A stretch of 40,095 nucleotides of DNA, from assembly GCA_002344825.1 (NCBI GenBank), contig DDUN01000061.1:1-40095 (forward strand), in the 5' to 3' direction. A model generated the notes under the pieces. That model did not search any database and was not told the origin of the DNA. It was given only the letters and a program-made list of their open reading frames with translations. Both the position numbers and the translations under genes were made by a program. The DNA is from Candidatus Multiplicimicrobium inquinatum (GTDB lineage: Bacteria; Omnitrophota; Omnitrophia; Omnitrophales; Aquincolibacteriaceae). Shown piece by piece: positions 1 to 7,209 of this stretch. Every line of letters begins with the position of its first letter. Position 1 is the stretch's first letter.

Positions 1-167
1 CCCTTTTCAATCGTCGCGCGCGCTTGCACGCCAAGCCCTGTTCCTTCTTTCATATGGCGCCGTAAAATATCACCGGTTGCCAACTGAACCAAGCCATGCT
101 TTTCTTTAATAATTTTTGCGTGCGTTCCCTTACCAGCGCCCGGAGGACCCAACAAAACCATTCTCAT
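1..167 (-). CDS. adk: Adenylate kinase, N-terminal part (runs off the window)
   Basis: The first 55 codons of adenylate kinase, which interconverts ATP plus AMP with two ADP in the cytoplasm. The P-loop GPPGAGKGT is at residues 7-15, and the AMP-binding segment LATGDILRRHMKEGTGLG follows at about residues 29-46. The ATG at 165-167 lies only 2 nt after the secY stop codon, so the gene is translated as part of the spc operon, as in many bacteria. A second in-frame ATG lies two codons downstream (159-161), so the exact start is slightly uncertain. The C-terminal three quarters lie outside the window. Confidence 0.95.
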   Translation of the reverse strand, partial: MRMVLLGPPGAGKGTHAKIIKEKHGLVQLATGDILRRHMKEGTGLGVQARATIEK

Positions 168-169
168 TC

Positions 170-1504
170 TTAGGCACGCCTCGATTTGAGTTTGCCGCTC
201 TTAATAAAACCTTCATAGTGACGCATCAACAGCTGTGACTCAATTGCCTTCATTGTATCTAAAATAACACCGACAATAATCAAAAGACCTGTTCCTCCGA
301 AAAAGCTGGCAACTAAAAAGGGCAATTTCAAAAGCCAGTTTGCGGAAACAACGTTCGGGAAAATCGCAATAATAAAAAGGAAGACAGCGCCCGAAGCGGC
401 AATGCGCGTAACAACAAAGTCCAAAAATTCTGCTGTGTTTTTTCCCGGACGAATACCCGGAACAAATCCGCCTGATTTCTGAAGATGATCCGCTACTTCA
501 ATCGGATTGAAAGTAATCGCTGTATAAAAGAAAGTGAAAAATAAAATGAGTCCGCCGTAAATCAACGAATATCCCAAGCTTCCATAGCTCAAAAACTGCG
601 CAACTGAAGTTAAAGCGCCTGCTTGGGGGAAAAAGCCCGCCAAAGTTGCAGGGAAAAGAATAACTGATTGCGCGAAAATAATAGGAATAACGCCGGCCTG
701 ATTTACCTTCAAAGGAATATAGGTGCTGTTACCACCATAAACACGGCTTCCGCGAATTTGCTTGGCATGCTGAACCGGAATGCGGCGCGTTCCCTGAATA
801 ATATAAATAACACCGACAACCGTAAAAAAGAAAAGCGCCACCATAATAATAAGCGCCCACCAGGCCAATTGACCGGTTTGAAAAAGAACATAAGTTTGGC
901 GCAGAGCTTCCGGAATTGATTCCACGATACCGGCCGCAATTAAAATGGAAATTCCATTGCCAATTCCAAATTTATCAATTTGCTCACCCAGCCACATAAT
1001 GAAAGCCGTTCCCGTGGTCATCGTCAACATACACATAAGGCGAAAGCCCCAGCCAGGATTCGGAACAATGACTTCATCCTGAAACATTCTTGGATTTTCA
1101 AGCCAAAGCGCAATGAAAAAAGTTTGAATCAATCCCAAAATAATCGTCCCATAACGAGTATATTGAGTAATTTTTTTGCGGCCTTCTTCGCCCTCTTTGG
1201 CCATCTTTTCAAGCGCGGGAATGACAACCGTTAAAAGCTGAAGAATAATCGAAGCGGAAACATACGGCATAATACCGAGAGCAAAAATGGATGCCTTTTG
1301 AAGCGCACCTCCGGTAAACATCCCCATAAAACCAAGCAGATTGCCCCCGCCCATTTTCTGAAAAAAAGACGCGAGCGCAGTCTCGTCAACACCCGGAACA
1401 GGAACAAAAACACCCAAGCGATACACAACAATAATGCCCAAGGTAAATAACACCTTGTTCCGAAGCTCGGGAATTTTAAATATATTCTGAAAGGCTGAAA
1501 GCAT
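170..1504 (-). CDS. secY: Preprotein translocase subunit SecY
   Basis: Channel-forming subunit of the SecYEG translocon in the inner membrane. The 444 residues are the usual length and are dominated by about ten hydrophobic segments. Recognisable parts are the N-terminal IPELRNKVLFTLGIIVVYRLG, the plug region near residues 52-75 (GGGNLLGFMGMFTGG), the cytoplasmic loop with RRIPVQHAKQIRG at 240-252, VNQAGVIPIIFA at 267-278, and the C-terminal block with LDTMKAIESQLLMRHYEGF at about 415-433. It lies 9 nt after rplO and 2 nt before adk, the standard end of the spc operon. The partner secE is at the other end of the same superoperon. Confidence 0.98.
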   Translation of the reverse strand: MLSAFQNIFKIPELRNKVLFTLGIIVVYRLGVFVPVPGVDETALASFFQKMGGGNLLGFMGMFTGGALQKASIFALGIMPYVSASIILQLLTVVIPALEKMAKEGEEGRKKITQYTRYGTIILGLIQTFFIALWLENPRMFQDEVIVPNPGWGFRLMCMLTMTTGTAFIMWLGEQIDKFGIGNGISILIAAGIVESIPEALRQTYVLFQTGQLAWWALIIMVALFFFTVVGVIYIIQGTRRIPVQHAKQIRGSRVYGGNSTYIPLKVNQAGVIPIIFAQSVILFPATLAGFFPQAGALTSVAQFLSYGSLGYSLIYGGLILFFTFFYTAITFNPIEVADHLQKSGGFVPGIRPGKNTAEFLDFVVTRIAASGAVFLFIIAIFPNVVSANWLLKLPFLVASFFGGTGLLIIVGVILDTMKAIESQLLMRHYEGFIKSGKLKSRRA

Positions 1505-1513
1505 TACAAACTC

Positions 1514-1945
1514 TTATGCGCCGATGAGAACGGCTTTTCCGCCGGCCGCTTCAATTTTTGTTTTCGCCGAAGCGCTGAAAGCATGCGCTGTCACATTCAA
1601 AGCTTTTTGAATTTCGCCTGTTCCAAGAATTTTAACGGCCGCGTTCTTTTTACGAATCACGCCATTTGCAACCAAAACAGCAGGGCTGATATCCGAAACA
1701 GATAACTCAGAAAGCTGATGGAGGTTAACCGCCAAAAAGCGTTCCTTCATATCTTCGCGGCTAAATCCGCGTTTCGGCAATTTACGCCAAAGAGGATTTT
1801 GTCCGCCTTCGAAGCCCGCACGACGGCTGTAACCTGAGCGAGCGCGTTGACCTTTATGACCCTTAGTAGAAGTTCCGCCGTGTCCGGAAGAGCCCCCGCG
1901 TCCGAGTCTTTTTGATTTCTTTAAATAAAGCTTTTTAGCCTTCAT
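1514..1945 (-). CDS. rplO: 50S ribosomal protein L15
   Basis: Large-subunit protein L15, 143 residues from the chosen ATG at 1943-1945. The Gly/Arg-rich N-terminal arm (RLGRGGSSGHGGTSTKGHKG) and the following RARSGYSRRAGFEGGQNPL block are typical. An in-frame GTG four codons upstream (1957) is possible, but it has no Shine-Dalgarno sequence at a workable distance, so I prefer the ATG. The start overlaps the end of rpsE by 11 nt, which implies translational coupling and leaves no room for rpmD, the gene normally found between rpsE and rplO. Confidence 0.95.
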   Translation of the reverse strand: MKAKKLYLKKSKRLGRGGSSGHGGTSTKGHKGQRARSGYSRRAGFEGGQNPLWRKLPKRGFSREDMKERFLAVNLHQLSELSVSDISPAVLVANGVIRKKNAAVKILGTGEIQKALNVTAHAFSASAKTKIEAAGGKAVLIGA

Positions 1946-2516
1946 GACCGATGTCACTTTCTTCTTTGCGAATGCGGGTATTAACCAAGGACATTAACCC
2001 CTGGACCGTCGCTTTAAACACATTAACTGAATTATCACTACCAAGACTTTTTGTCAGAATATCCTTTATACCGCAGGATTCACAAACGGCACGCACCGCG
2101 CCGCCGGCGATAATTCCGGTACCGGGAGCCGCAGGCTTCAAAAGCACTCTTGCTGCGCCATATTCTCCGACCACTTCATGAGGAATTGTTGTGTTTCTCA
2201 AAATAACGCGAACCGAACGCTTACGCGCGGCCGTCAAAGCTTTTTTAATCGCATCCGCAACTTCATTGGCTTTGCCTTGTCCGTAACCAAACTCACCATG
2301 GCCATTACCAACAATCACAAGCGCGCTGAAACCAAAGCGTTTACCACCCTTAACAACTTTGCAAGAACGGTTAATTGCCACAACCTTTTCAAAGTTTGTA
2401 GATTTTTCTGTTCCGCTGGAAACTTCTTCAACAACAGCAAGTGCTGCTGCGGGAGTCAAAAGCTTCTTTGCTGCTTCCGCTTCGGTTTCTTTTTTTGCTT
2501 TAAGCTTATCTGCCAT
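1935..2516 (-). CDS. rpsE: 30S ribosomal protein S5
   Basis: Small-subunit protein S5, involved in decoding accuracy. The 193 residues include an Ala/Glu/Lys-rich N-terminal extension of about 40 residues before the conserved double-stranded-RNA-binding-like domain (VVKGGKRFGFSALVIVGNG, GYGQGKANEVADAIKKA) and the C-terminal domain (PGTGIIAGGAVRAVCE). The extension is the only departure from the usual length of about 165. The gene follows rplR after a 68-nt spacer carrying a copy of the small hairpin family, and its 3' end overlaps rplO. Confidence 0.97.
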   Translation of the reverse strand: MADKLKAKKETEAEAAKKLLTPAAALAVVEEVSSGTEKSTNFEKVVAINRSCKVVKGGKRFGFSALVIVGNGHGEFGYGQGKANEVADAIKKALTAARKRSVRVILRNTTIPHEVVGEYGAARVLLKPAAPGTGIIAGGAVRAVCESCGIKDILTKSLGSDNSVNVFKATVQGLMSLVNTRIRKEESDIGHEG

Positions 2517-2549
2517 ATTCCCTCAGGTTCTATTTCTATTGATGTTTAT

Positions 2550-2573
2550 GCCGGTTGAGCTTTACTCAGAGGC
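2550..2573 (-). repeat. Small hairpin element, copy 1 (rplR-rpsE spacer)
   Basis: Reads GCCTCTGAG, loop TAAAG, CTCAACCGGC in the mRNA (minus) sense. The inner stem is TGAG/CTCA and the outer stem GCC/GGC, with the unpaired TC / ACC internal loop typical of the family. It begins 11 nt after the rplR stop codon. Confidence 0.85.
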
Positions 2574-2584
2574 AAAATTAATTG

Positions 2585-2947
2585 TCAGAACTGTATTCCG
2601 CCTTCGCGCAAACCTTCCGCAAGAGCTTTGATGCGTCCATGATATAAATATCCCGCGCGGTCAAAACTAATCGCCGAAATGCCTTTAGCTTTCATCTTCT
2701 CGGCATAATACAAGCCCAAGCTCTTAGCCAAATCTTTTTTCGGAGCTTTCTTCGGCGCCTGCTTCAAAAAGTCCTTATCCAGCGTGGAAAAAGAAATCAA
2801 AGTGCGCTGCGCCATATCATCCACAACCTGAGCTTGAAGACTCTTTGCTGAACGATGAACTGACAAACGCGGACGCTCCGGTGTTCCGGAAAGCTTTTTT
2901 CTTACGCGTACGTGGCGGTGTTTTCTTCCAAATTCTCTTGTATTCAT
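2585..2947 (-). CDS. rplR: 50S ribosomal protein L18
   Basis: L18 binds 5S rRNA and helps dock it onto the large subunit. The 120 residues are the usual length. The basic N-terminus (RKHRHVRVRKKLSGTPERPRLSVHRS) is followed by VQVVDD-like, KSLG and FDRAGYLYHGRIKALAEGLREGG segments typical of the family C-terminus. It follows rplF after 38 nt; this is the one medium-length spacer in the cluster in which I see no hairpin. Confidence 0.97.
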   Translation of the reverse strand: MNTREFGRKHRHVRVRKKLSGTPERPRLSVHRSAKSLQAQVVDDMAQRTLISFSTLDKDFLKQAPKKAPKKDLAKSLGLYYAEKMKAKGISAISFDRAGYLYHGRIKALAEGLREGGIQF

Positions 2948-2985
2948 AAATTCCTCAACTCTTGCTTTTTACTTTGGGGCGTCGC

Positions 2986-3525
2986 TTAGCTTCCGACTTT
3001 TTTACCCTGTTTACGACGAACCTGCTCGCCCACATAGCGAATTCCCTTACCTTTATAAGGCTCAGGCGGATTAAAACTTCTGATTTCAGCAGCCGCTTGT
3101 CCGACAGATTGCTTATCCGCGCCGGAAATAACGATACGCGTCGGATTCGGGCACTTAATGTCAACGCCATCACGAATGGTGTAATCAATCGGATGGGTAA
3201 AGCCAAGCGACATGCTCAAAACTTTTCCTTTAATCGCAGCCTTCGCACCAACACCAATGATTTCAAGTTCTTTAACGTAACCTTCAGATACGCCCTGAAT
3301 CATGTTACGAATCACAGCGCGAGTTGTACCATGCAGCGCACGGTCTAAAGGCTGATCGGATGAACGGCTCACCAAAACCTCACTCGCCTTGGATTCAACT
3401 TTGATCTTGGGGTGCACTTCAAAAGAAAGCTCGCCCTTCGGACCTTTAACTTTAATCTTCTGTCCCTGAACCGTTACTTGAACTTTCTCAAGAACCGTAA
3501 CAGGTTTTTTTCCTACTCGTGACAT
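2986..3525 (-). CDS. rplF: 50S ribosomal protein L6
   Basis: L6 lies near the factor-binding site of the large subunit. The 179 residues are a standard length and form two repeated domains. The N-terminus MSRVGKKPV and the C-terminal signature PEPYKGKGIRYVGEQVRRKQGKK (about residues 153-175) are diagnostic. The gene is separated from rpsH by an unusually wide 108-nt spacer with a long palindrome and one family hairpin, so its expression could be set separately from upstream genes. Confidence 0.97.
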   Translation of the reverse strand: MSRVGKKPVTVLEKVQVTVQGQKIKVKGPKGELSFEVHPKIKVESKASEVLVSRSSDQPLDRALHGTTRAVIRNMIQGVSEGYVKELEIIGVGAKAAIKGKVLSMSLGFTHPIDYTIRDGVDIKCPNPTRIVISGADKQSVGQAAAEIRSFNPPEPYKGKGIRYVGEQVRRKQGKKVGS

Positions 3526-3550
3526 ATTTCTATTTCCTATTTCGTTTTTT

Positions 3551-3578
3551 GCGGTTGCTCGCCTTCAGCGAACAGAGC
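3551..3578 (-). repeat. Small hairpin element, copy 2 (rpsH-rplF spacer)
   Basis: GCTCTG / CAACCGC flanks in mRNA sense around a 7-bp stem TGTTCGC/GCGAGCA with loop TGAAG. The only irregular pair is T.G in the mRNA sense (a wobble in RNA) and would be A with C on the opposite strand. Confidence 0.85.
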
Positions 3579-3595
3579 CAAATAAAAAAACGTCC

Positions 3596-3627
3596 TTATT
3601 TCTGCGTGCTTAAGCGCGCAGAAATAA
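3596..3627 (-). terminator. Long palindrome with T-tract between rpsH and rplF
   Basis: An 11-bp perfect stem (TTATTTCTGCG / CGCAGAAATAA) continues through one mismatch into GCTT/AAGC. It begins 6 nt after the rpsH stop. In the mRNA sense it is followed after GGACG by seven T residues. It could act as a partial terminator or attenuator inside the spc cluster, although the 5-nt gap before the T-tract is not ideal. Confidence 0.5.
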
Positions 3628-3633
3628 CTGCGT

Positions 3634-4032
3634 TCACCAAACCGTGCAAATAAACTCGCCGCCAACGTTCATTTCTTTGGCTTGCCGATCGGTCATCAAC
3701 CCCTTGGAAGTCGAAACAATCGCAACACCAAAACCACCCCGAACATTCGGAACTTTTTTAACGCCCACGTACCGACGTAAACCGGGAGTTGAAATACGGC
3801 GGATCCCTTGCAACGCAGGCTTGCGTCCTTTGACATATTTCAAACTCACTCGCACAAATTTCTTCGCGCCTTCTTCAAACCCTTTAAAGCTCTGGATAAA
3901 CCCTTCTTTTTCAAGAATTTCCAAAATCTTCAAAGCTACGTTTGAAGACGGAGTCGTAATCTTCTCAAGACGCGCCTGAGAAGCATTCCGCAAAACCGTT
4001 AAAAAATCGCCTACAAAATCACTCTGTGACAT
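3634..4032 (-). CDS. rpsH: 30S ribosomal protein S8
   Basis: S8 is a primary 16S rRNA binder of the platform. The 132 residues are the normal length. The N-terminal DFLTVLRNASQAR segment and C-terminal domain GLRRYVGVKKVPNVRGGFG then IVSTSKGLMTDRQAKEMNVGGE match the family. The usual Ile/Val-Ser-Thr-Ser motif near residue 106 is present. It follows rpsN after 17 nt. In other bacteria S8 represses spc translation by binding mRNA near rplE; I could not recognise that mimic site here by eye. Confidence 0.97.
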   Translation of the reverse strand: MSQSDFVGDFLTVLRNASQARLEKITTPSSNVALKILEILEKEGFIQSFKGFEEGAKKFVRVSLKYVKGRKPALQGIRRISTPGLRRYVGVKKVPNVRGGFGVAIVSTSKGLMTDRQAKEMNVGGEFICTVW

Positions 4033-4049
4033 AGTTTCTATCCTTCCGC

Positions 4050-4235
4050 TTACCAGCTCGAACGCACAACGCCCGGAATCAATCCGTCGTTAGCAAGTTC
4101 GCGAAAACAAATGCGGCATACTTGATATTTGCCGATATAGCCGCGCGCACGACCGCAACGCTGACAACGGTTATATTTACGAACTTTGAACTTAGGCTCA
4201 AGCCGCTGCTTGACAACCAAACATGTTTTTGCCAT
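4050..4235 (-). CDS. rpsN: 30S ribosomal protein S14, zinc-binding short form
   Basis: A 61-residue S14 of the short, zinc-dependent type. The four cysteines appear as CQRC (residues 24-27) and CRIC (40-43), forming a single zinc site. The ends KPKFKVR-like and GVVRSSW are typical. The zinc-free long form of about 100 residues is not present in this window. It sits in the normal place between rplE and rpsH with 17-nt spacers on each side. Confidence 0.97.
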   Translation of the reverse strand: MAKTCLVVKQRLEPKFKVRKYNRCQRCGRARGYIGKYQVCRICFRELANDGLIPGVVRSSW

Positions 4236-4252
4236 GAAACGCTACCTCTACC

Positions 4253-4819
4253 TTATCTTTTTTTAAAGGGAAAACCAAGAAGCTCTAAAAGTCTTTTTGC
4301 TTCCTGATTGTTGTTTGCTGTCGTCACAAAAGTAATATCCATACCCTGAACTTTTTTCACTTTGTCAAAATGCACTTCAGGAAAAACCGTTTGCTCAGTC
4401 AAACCAATTGAAAAGTTGCCACGGCCGTCAAAGCTACGGTCCGAAAAACCTTGAAAGTCACGAATTCGAGGCATCGCAACGTTAATCAAGCGATCCAAAA
4501 ATTCGTACATTCTCGCTTTGCGCAAAGTTACTTTCAAGCCGATCGGAGAATTTTCACGAAGCTTAAAAGCAGAAATCGCTTTCTTGGCGCGGCGCACAAC
4601 GGGCTTCTGCCCTGTAATCAAAGCAAGCTCTTCAGCGCATTGCTCAAGAATCTTGATATCAGAAGGACCTTCTTTAATACCCATATTCACCACAATCTTT
4701 TCAATGTGGGGAATCTGCATGGAGTTCTTATAGCCAAACTCTTCCTGAAGATGTTTTGCGATTTCTTCTTTATATCGCGTCTTCAGCCGCGGCGTGTATT
4801 TATCTTGTGCAGTTGCCAT
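4253..4819 (-). CDS. rplE: 50S ribosomal protein L5
   Basis: L5 binds 5S rRNA and contacts the P-site tRNA and bridge B1b. The 188 residues (family about 180) start with a short extension MATAQDKYTPRLKTRYKEEI, then IPHIEKIVVNMGIKEG, ITGQKPVVRRAKKAISAFKLRE and the C-terminal FPEVHFDKVKKVQGMDITFVTTA block. The order rplX-rplE-rpsN, with only 1 nt between rplX and rplE, is the standard spc order. Confidence 0.97.
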   Translation of the reverse strand: MATAQDKYTPRLKTRYKEEIAKHLQEEFGYKNSMQIPHIEKIVVNMGIKEGPSDIKILEQCAEELALITGQKPVVRRAKKAISAFKLRENSPIGLKVTLRKARMYEFLDRLINVAMPRIRDFQGFSDRSFDGRGNFSIGLTEQTVFPEVHFDKVKKVQGMDITFVTTANNNQEAKRLLELLGFPFKKR

Positions 4820-4820
4820 G

Positions 4821-5129
4821 TTAGAAAACCTCTCCTGATTTCTTCGCTAATCTTTGCTTGGTGCCATCCGCAAGACGGGAATAACCGACGCGTGTCGGCT
4901 TACCGGAACGCGGGCAAACCAACTTAACGTTGGAAGCATGCAGCTTACCTTCAATTTTTGAAATACCGCCCTTAGGGTTCTCTTGACTCTTTCTCTGATA
5001 AACGGTCTGGTAATTAATTTTTTCAACGAGCAAAGCATGCTCAGATGAAAAAACGCGCATTACTTTTCCTTTTTTACCCTTATCTTTACCTGCAATCACA
5101 AGCACTTCATCGCCTTTTCTAATCTTCAT
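4821..5129 (-). CDS. rplX: 50S ribosomal protein L24
   Basis: L24 is an assembly-initiator protein that binds the 5' end of 23S rRNA. The 102 residues carry a KOW motif in the N-terminal half (KIRKGDEVLVIAGKDKGKKG, residues 2-21) and the C-terminal GKPTRVGYSRLADGTKQRLAKKSG. It is 3 nt after rplN and 1 nt before rplE. Confidence 0.97.
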   Translation of the reverse strand: MKIRKGDEVLVIAGKDKGKKGKVMRVFSSEHALLVEKINYQTVYQRKSQENPKGGISKIEGKLHASNVKLVCPRSGKPTRVGYSRLADGTKQRLAKKSGEVF

Positions 5130-5132
5130 AAC

Positions 5133-5501
5133 CTACACAACCTCCGGAGCCAAAGAAATAATCTTAGTAAAAGCGCAATCACGCAATTCACGAGCCACGG
5201 GTCCAAAAATACGTGTTCCGCGCGGGTTCTTCGCATTATCAATCAAGACAATTGCATTGGATGAAAAGCGAACCGTGGATCCGTCTTTACGCTGAATCGG
5301 GAAACGCGTACGAACAACAACCGCCTTAACCACTTCGCCTTTTTTAACCGCAGAAGTCGGAATAGCTTCTTTAACTGAAGCCGTAATAATGTCACCGACT
5401 TCAGCAACCAAGGTTCCATGACGTCCAATAACGCCGATCATGGAAGCTTTTTTGGCTCCGCTGTTATCGGCAATATCAAGAATGGATCGAATCTGAATCA
5501 T
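5133..5501 (-). CDS. rplN: 50S ribosomal protein L14
   Basis: L14 contacts the 30S subunit and the 3' region of 23S rRNA. I start it at the ATG at 5499-5501, which gives MIQIRSILDIADNSGAK and exactly 122 residues, the canonical length. The open frame continues 9 codons upstream, but only by running through the end of rpsQ. With the chosen start the genes overlap by 4 nt (ATGA), so L14 is probably translated by re-initiation after S17. The C-terminal REL-CAFTKIISLAPEVV block is standard. Confidence 0.97.
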   Translation of the reverse strand: MIQIRSILDIADNSGAKKASMIGVIGRHGTLVAEVGDIITASVKEAIPTSAVKKGEVVKAVVVRTRFPIQRKDGSTVRFSSNAIVLIDNAKNPRGTRIFGPVARELRDCAFTKIISLAPEVV

Positions 5502-5755
5502 GCTGCCACCACTTTCGTAATCCGCCAACGCTTACTTTTAGAGACGGGACCTGTCTCAACAATAAAAACTTTATCGCCTTTTTTTGAAGCGTTCTTTTCA
5601 TCATGCGCGTAACACTTAATTTGACGCGCGATTACTTTTTTATATTCCGAATGCTGAAATACTTTTGTTACTTCAACAACACGGGTCTTATTCATTTTGT
5701 CGCTTGTAACGACCCCTTCTAACACACTGACTGATTTCTTTGTAACTTCCGCCAT
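5498..5755 (-). CDS. rpsQ: 30S ribosomal protein S17
   Basis: S17 is an OB-fold primary binder of 16S rRNA. The 85 residues have the GVVTSDKMNKTRVVEV start of the fold and KRWRITKVV near the end. One oddity is in the family signature near residues 65-73: it reads VETGPVSKS, with Gly where nearly all S17 have Arg or Lys before the Pro. The codon is a clear GGT in the given sequence. The gene has 1 nt to rpmC and a 4-nt overlap with rplN. Confidence 0.95.
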   Translation of the reverse strand: MAEVTKKSVSVLEGVVTSDKMNKTRVVEVTKVFQHSEYKKVIARQIKCYAHDEKNASKKGDKVFIVETGPVSKSKRWRITKVVAA

Positions 5756-5756
5756 A

Positions 5757-5954
5757 TTAAGACGCGCTCCTCTTTTGATTCATCACAGTCAAAACACGGG
5801 CGATATCACGCCGTAAGTCTCGAATAGTCGAATGCTTTTCAAGCTTTCCCAGCTTCGCGTCAAAACGCAACTGCATTAATTGCTTCTTAAGCTGGCCTTC
5901 TTTTTCAACAAGCTCTTCTTTTGTCAAATTTTGAAAATCTGCTACTTTTGCCAT
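5757..5954 (-). CDS. rpmC: 50S ribosomal protein L29
   Basis: L29 is a two-helix protein at the peptide exit tunnel rim, part of the docking site for trigger factor and SRP. The 65 residues show the family pattern: LTKEELVEKEGQLKKQLMQLRFDAKLGKLEKHSTIRDLRRDIARV. It lies after rplP in the canonical S10 order. Its 58-nt upstream spacer carries a copy of the small hairpin family. Confidence 0.95.
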   Translation of the reverse strand: MAKVADFQNLTKEELVEKEGQLKKQLMQLRFDAKLGKLEKHSTIRDLRRDIARVLTVMNQKRSAS

Positions 5955-5978
5955 ACTTAGTTACCTTTTATATTGAAT

Positions 5979-6004
5979 GCCGGTTGAGCGATACGCTCAG
6001 AGGC
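5979..6004 (-). repeat. Small hairpin element, copy 3 (rplP-rpmC spacer)
   Basis: GCCTCTG / CAACCGGC flanks in mRNA sense, inner stem TGAGCG/CGCTCA with loop TAT, outer stem GCC/GGC. It begins 8 nt after the rplP stop. Confidence 0.9.
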
Positions 6005-6012
6005 AAAATAAA

Positions 6013-6429
6013 TCAGAACCCTTCCCGCTTCACAAATTTGGTCCGAAACGGAATTTTATGCGCGCACAAGCGAAAAGCTGATTTCGCAAGCAACTCCGGA
6101 ACACCTGAAATTTCAAAAATAAGTTTTCCCGGCTTAATCACGCAAACATAATACTCAGGCGAACCCTTACCCTTACCCATACGGGTTTCAGGCGGGCGCT
6201 TGGTGTACGGTTTATCCGGAAACGCACGAAGCCACAACTTGCCGCTACGTTTAACGTGGCGAGTCAAAGCAACACGCGCAGCCTCAATTTGAATAGCCGT
6301 TAAATACCCGCGGTCAATGGCTTTTAAACCAAAGTCACCGAAAGACAACTCTGCTCCGCGGGTCGCGACTCCCCCCATCGATCCGCGCTGCATCTTTCTA
6401 TATTTAACACGCTTCGGCATTAACGACAT
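6013..6429 (-). CDS. rplP: 50S ribosomal protein L16
   Basis: L16 helps position the A-site tRNA on the large subunit. The 138 residues match the family: MPKRVKYRKMQRGSMGG near the start, then GDFGLKAIDRGYLTAIQIEAARVA and PETRMGKGKGSPEYYV. Two in-frame ATGs are available. I chose the upstream one (MSLMPKR) because an AGGAG sequence lies 5 nt before it. It is 29 nt after rpsC. Confidence 0.97.
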   Translation of the reverse strand: MSLMPKRVKYRKMQRGSMGGVATRGAELSFGDFGLKAIDRGYLTAIQIEAARVALTRHVKRSGKLWLRAFPDKPYTKRPPETRMGKGKGSPEYYVCVIKPGKLIFEISGVPELLAKSAFRLCAHKIPFRTKFVKREGF

Positions 6430-6458
6430 AACAGCTCCTCTTTAAACTTTTTTCAGGC

Positions 6459-7190
6459 TTAAGCCTTAACCTGATTATTCTCTGCGCCAGCGGAAGCGGC
6501 TTGAATTTCCGCTTCCTTGCTTGCCTGCAGAGCTCTTTCAAGACGCTTTTCTGCTTGCTCTTTTTTAACCAAAATATCACCCTTATAAATCCAAACTTTG
6601 CAGCCGATCGTTCCATAGGCTGTGAAAGCTTCGATAAAACCATAATCCACATCCGCGCGGAAAGTCTGCAAAGGAACTTTCCCTTCATGATAACCTTCAG
6701 CGCGAGCAATTTCAGCACCGCCCAAACGGCCCTTCACTTGAATTTTAATTCCAAGCGCACCCTTTTGCATTGCTAACTGCATCGCACGCTTCATCGCGCG
6801 ACGAAAACCAATTCGTTTTTCAAGCTGCTGCGCAATGTTTTCCGCAACAAGCTGCGCGTCAATCTGAGGAACCTTGACTTCCTTGATATCCAAAAAGATT
6901 TCATTTTTCGTAATTTTCGAAATATCTTCTTTAATTTTATCAATTTCCTGTCCGCGGCGACCGATGATCACACCGGGCTTCGCGGCAAAAATACGAACAC
7001 GCACACGCCCCTGAGAACGCTCGATTTCAACGCTTGAAATACCGGCTTGAGCCAATTTCTTTTTGATATAAGCACGTATCTTAAGATCTTCGTGCAACAA
7101 TGTACCTTCCGCCTTATCAGAAAACCAGCGGGCTTTCCAAGTGCGAATGTAGCCTAAACGAATTCCGTACGGATGAACTTTCTGGCCCAA
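6459..7190 (-). CDS. rpsC: 30S ribosomal protein S3
   Basis: S3 lines the mRNA entry channel. The 243 residues carry the N-terminal GQKVHPYGIRLGYIRTW, the type-2 KH domain around residues 40-110 with the GRRGQEIDKIKEDI loop, and the C-terminal domain (AMQKGALGIKIQVKGRLGGAEIAR, YKGDILVKKEQAEKR). A charged, Ala-rich tail of about 25 residues follows the conserved end, slightly longer than average. It lies between rplV and rplP as in the usual S10 operon. Confidence 0.97.
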   Translation of the reverse strand: MGQKVHPYGIRLGYIRTWKARWFSDKAEGTLLHEDLKIRAYIKKKLAQAGISSVEIERSQGRVRVRIFAAKPGVIIGRRGQEIDKIKEDISKITKNEIFLDIKEVKVPQIDAQLVAENIAQQLEKRIGFRRAMKRAMQLAMQKGALGIKIQVKGRLGGAEIARAEGYHEGKVPLQTFRADVDYGFIEAFTAYGTIGCKVWIYKGDILVKKEQAEKRLERALQASKEAEIQAASAGAENNQVKA

Positions 7191-7209
7191 AACGAATCCT
7201 CCCTATTGT

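Noticed and set aside
2517..2584. A hidden short rpmD gene in the rplR-rpsE spacer
   Set aside because: The 68-nt gap is too short for L30 (about 60 codons) and is filled by a hairpin element.
5502..5528. A longer L14 starting 9 codons upstream
   Set aside because: It runs through the end of rpsQ; the inner ATG gives the canonical 122-residue protein and the ATGA coupling.
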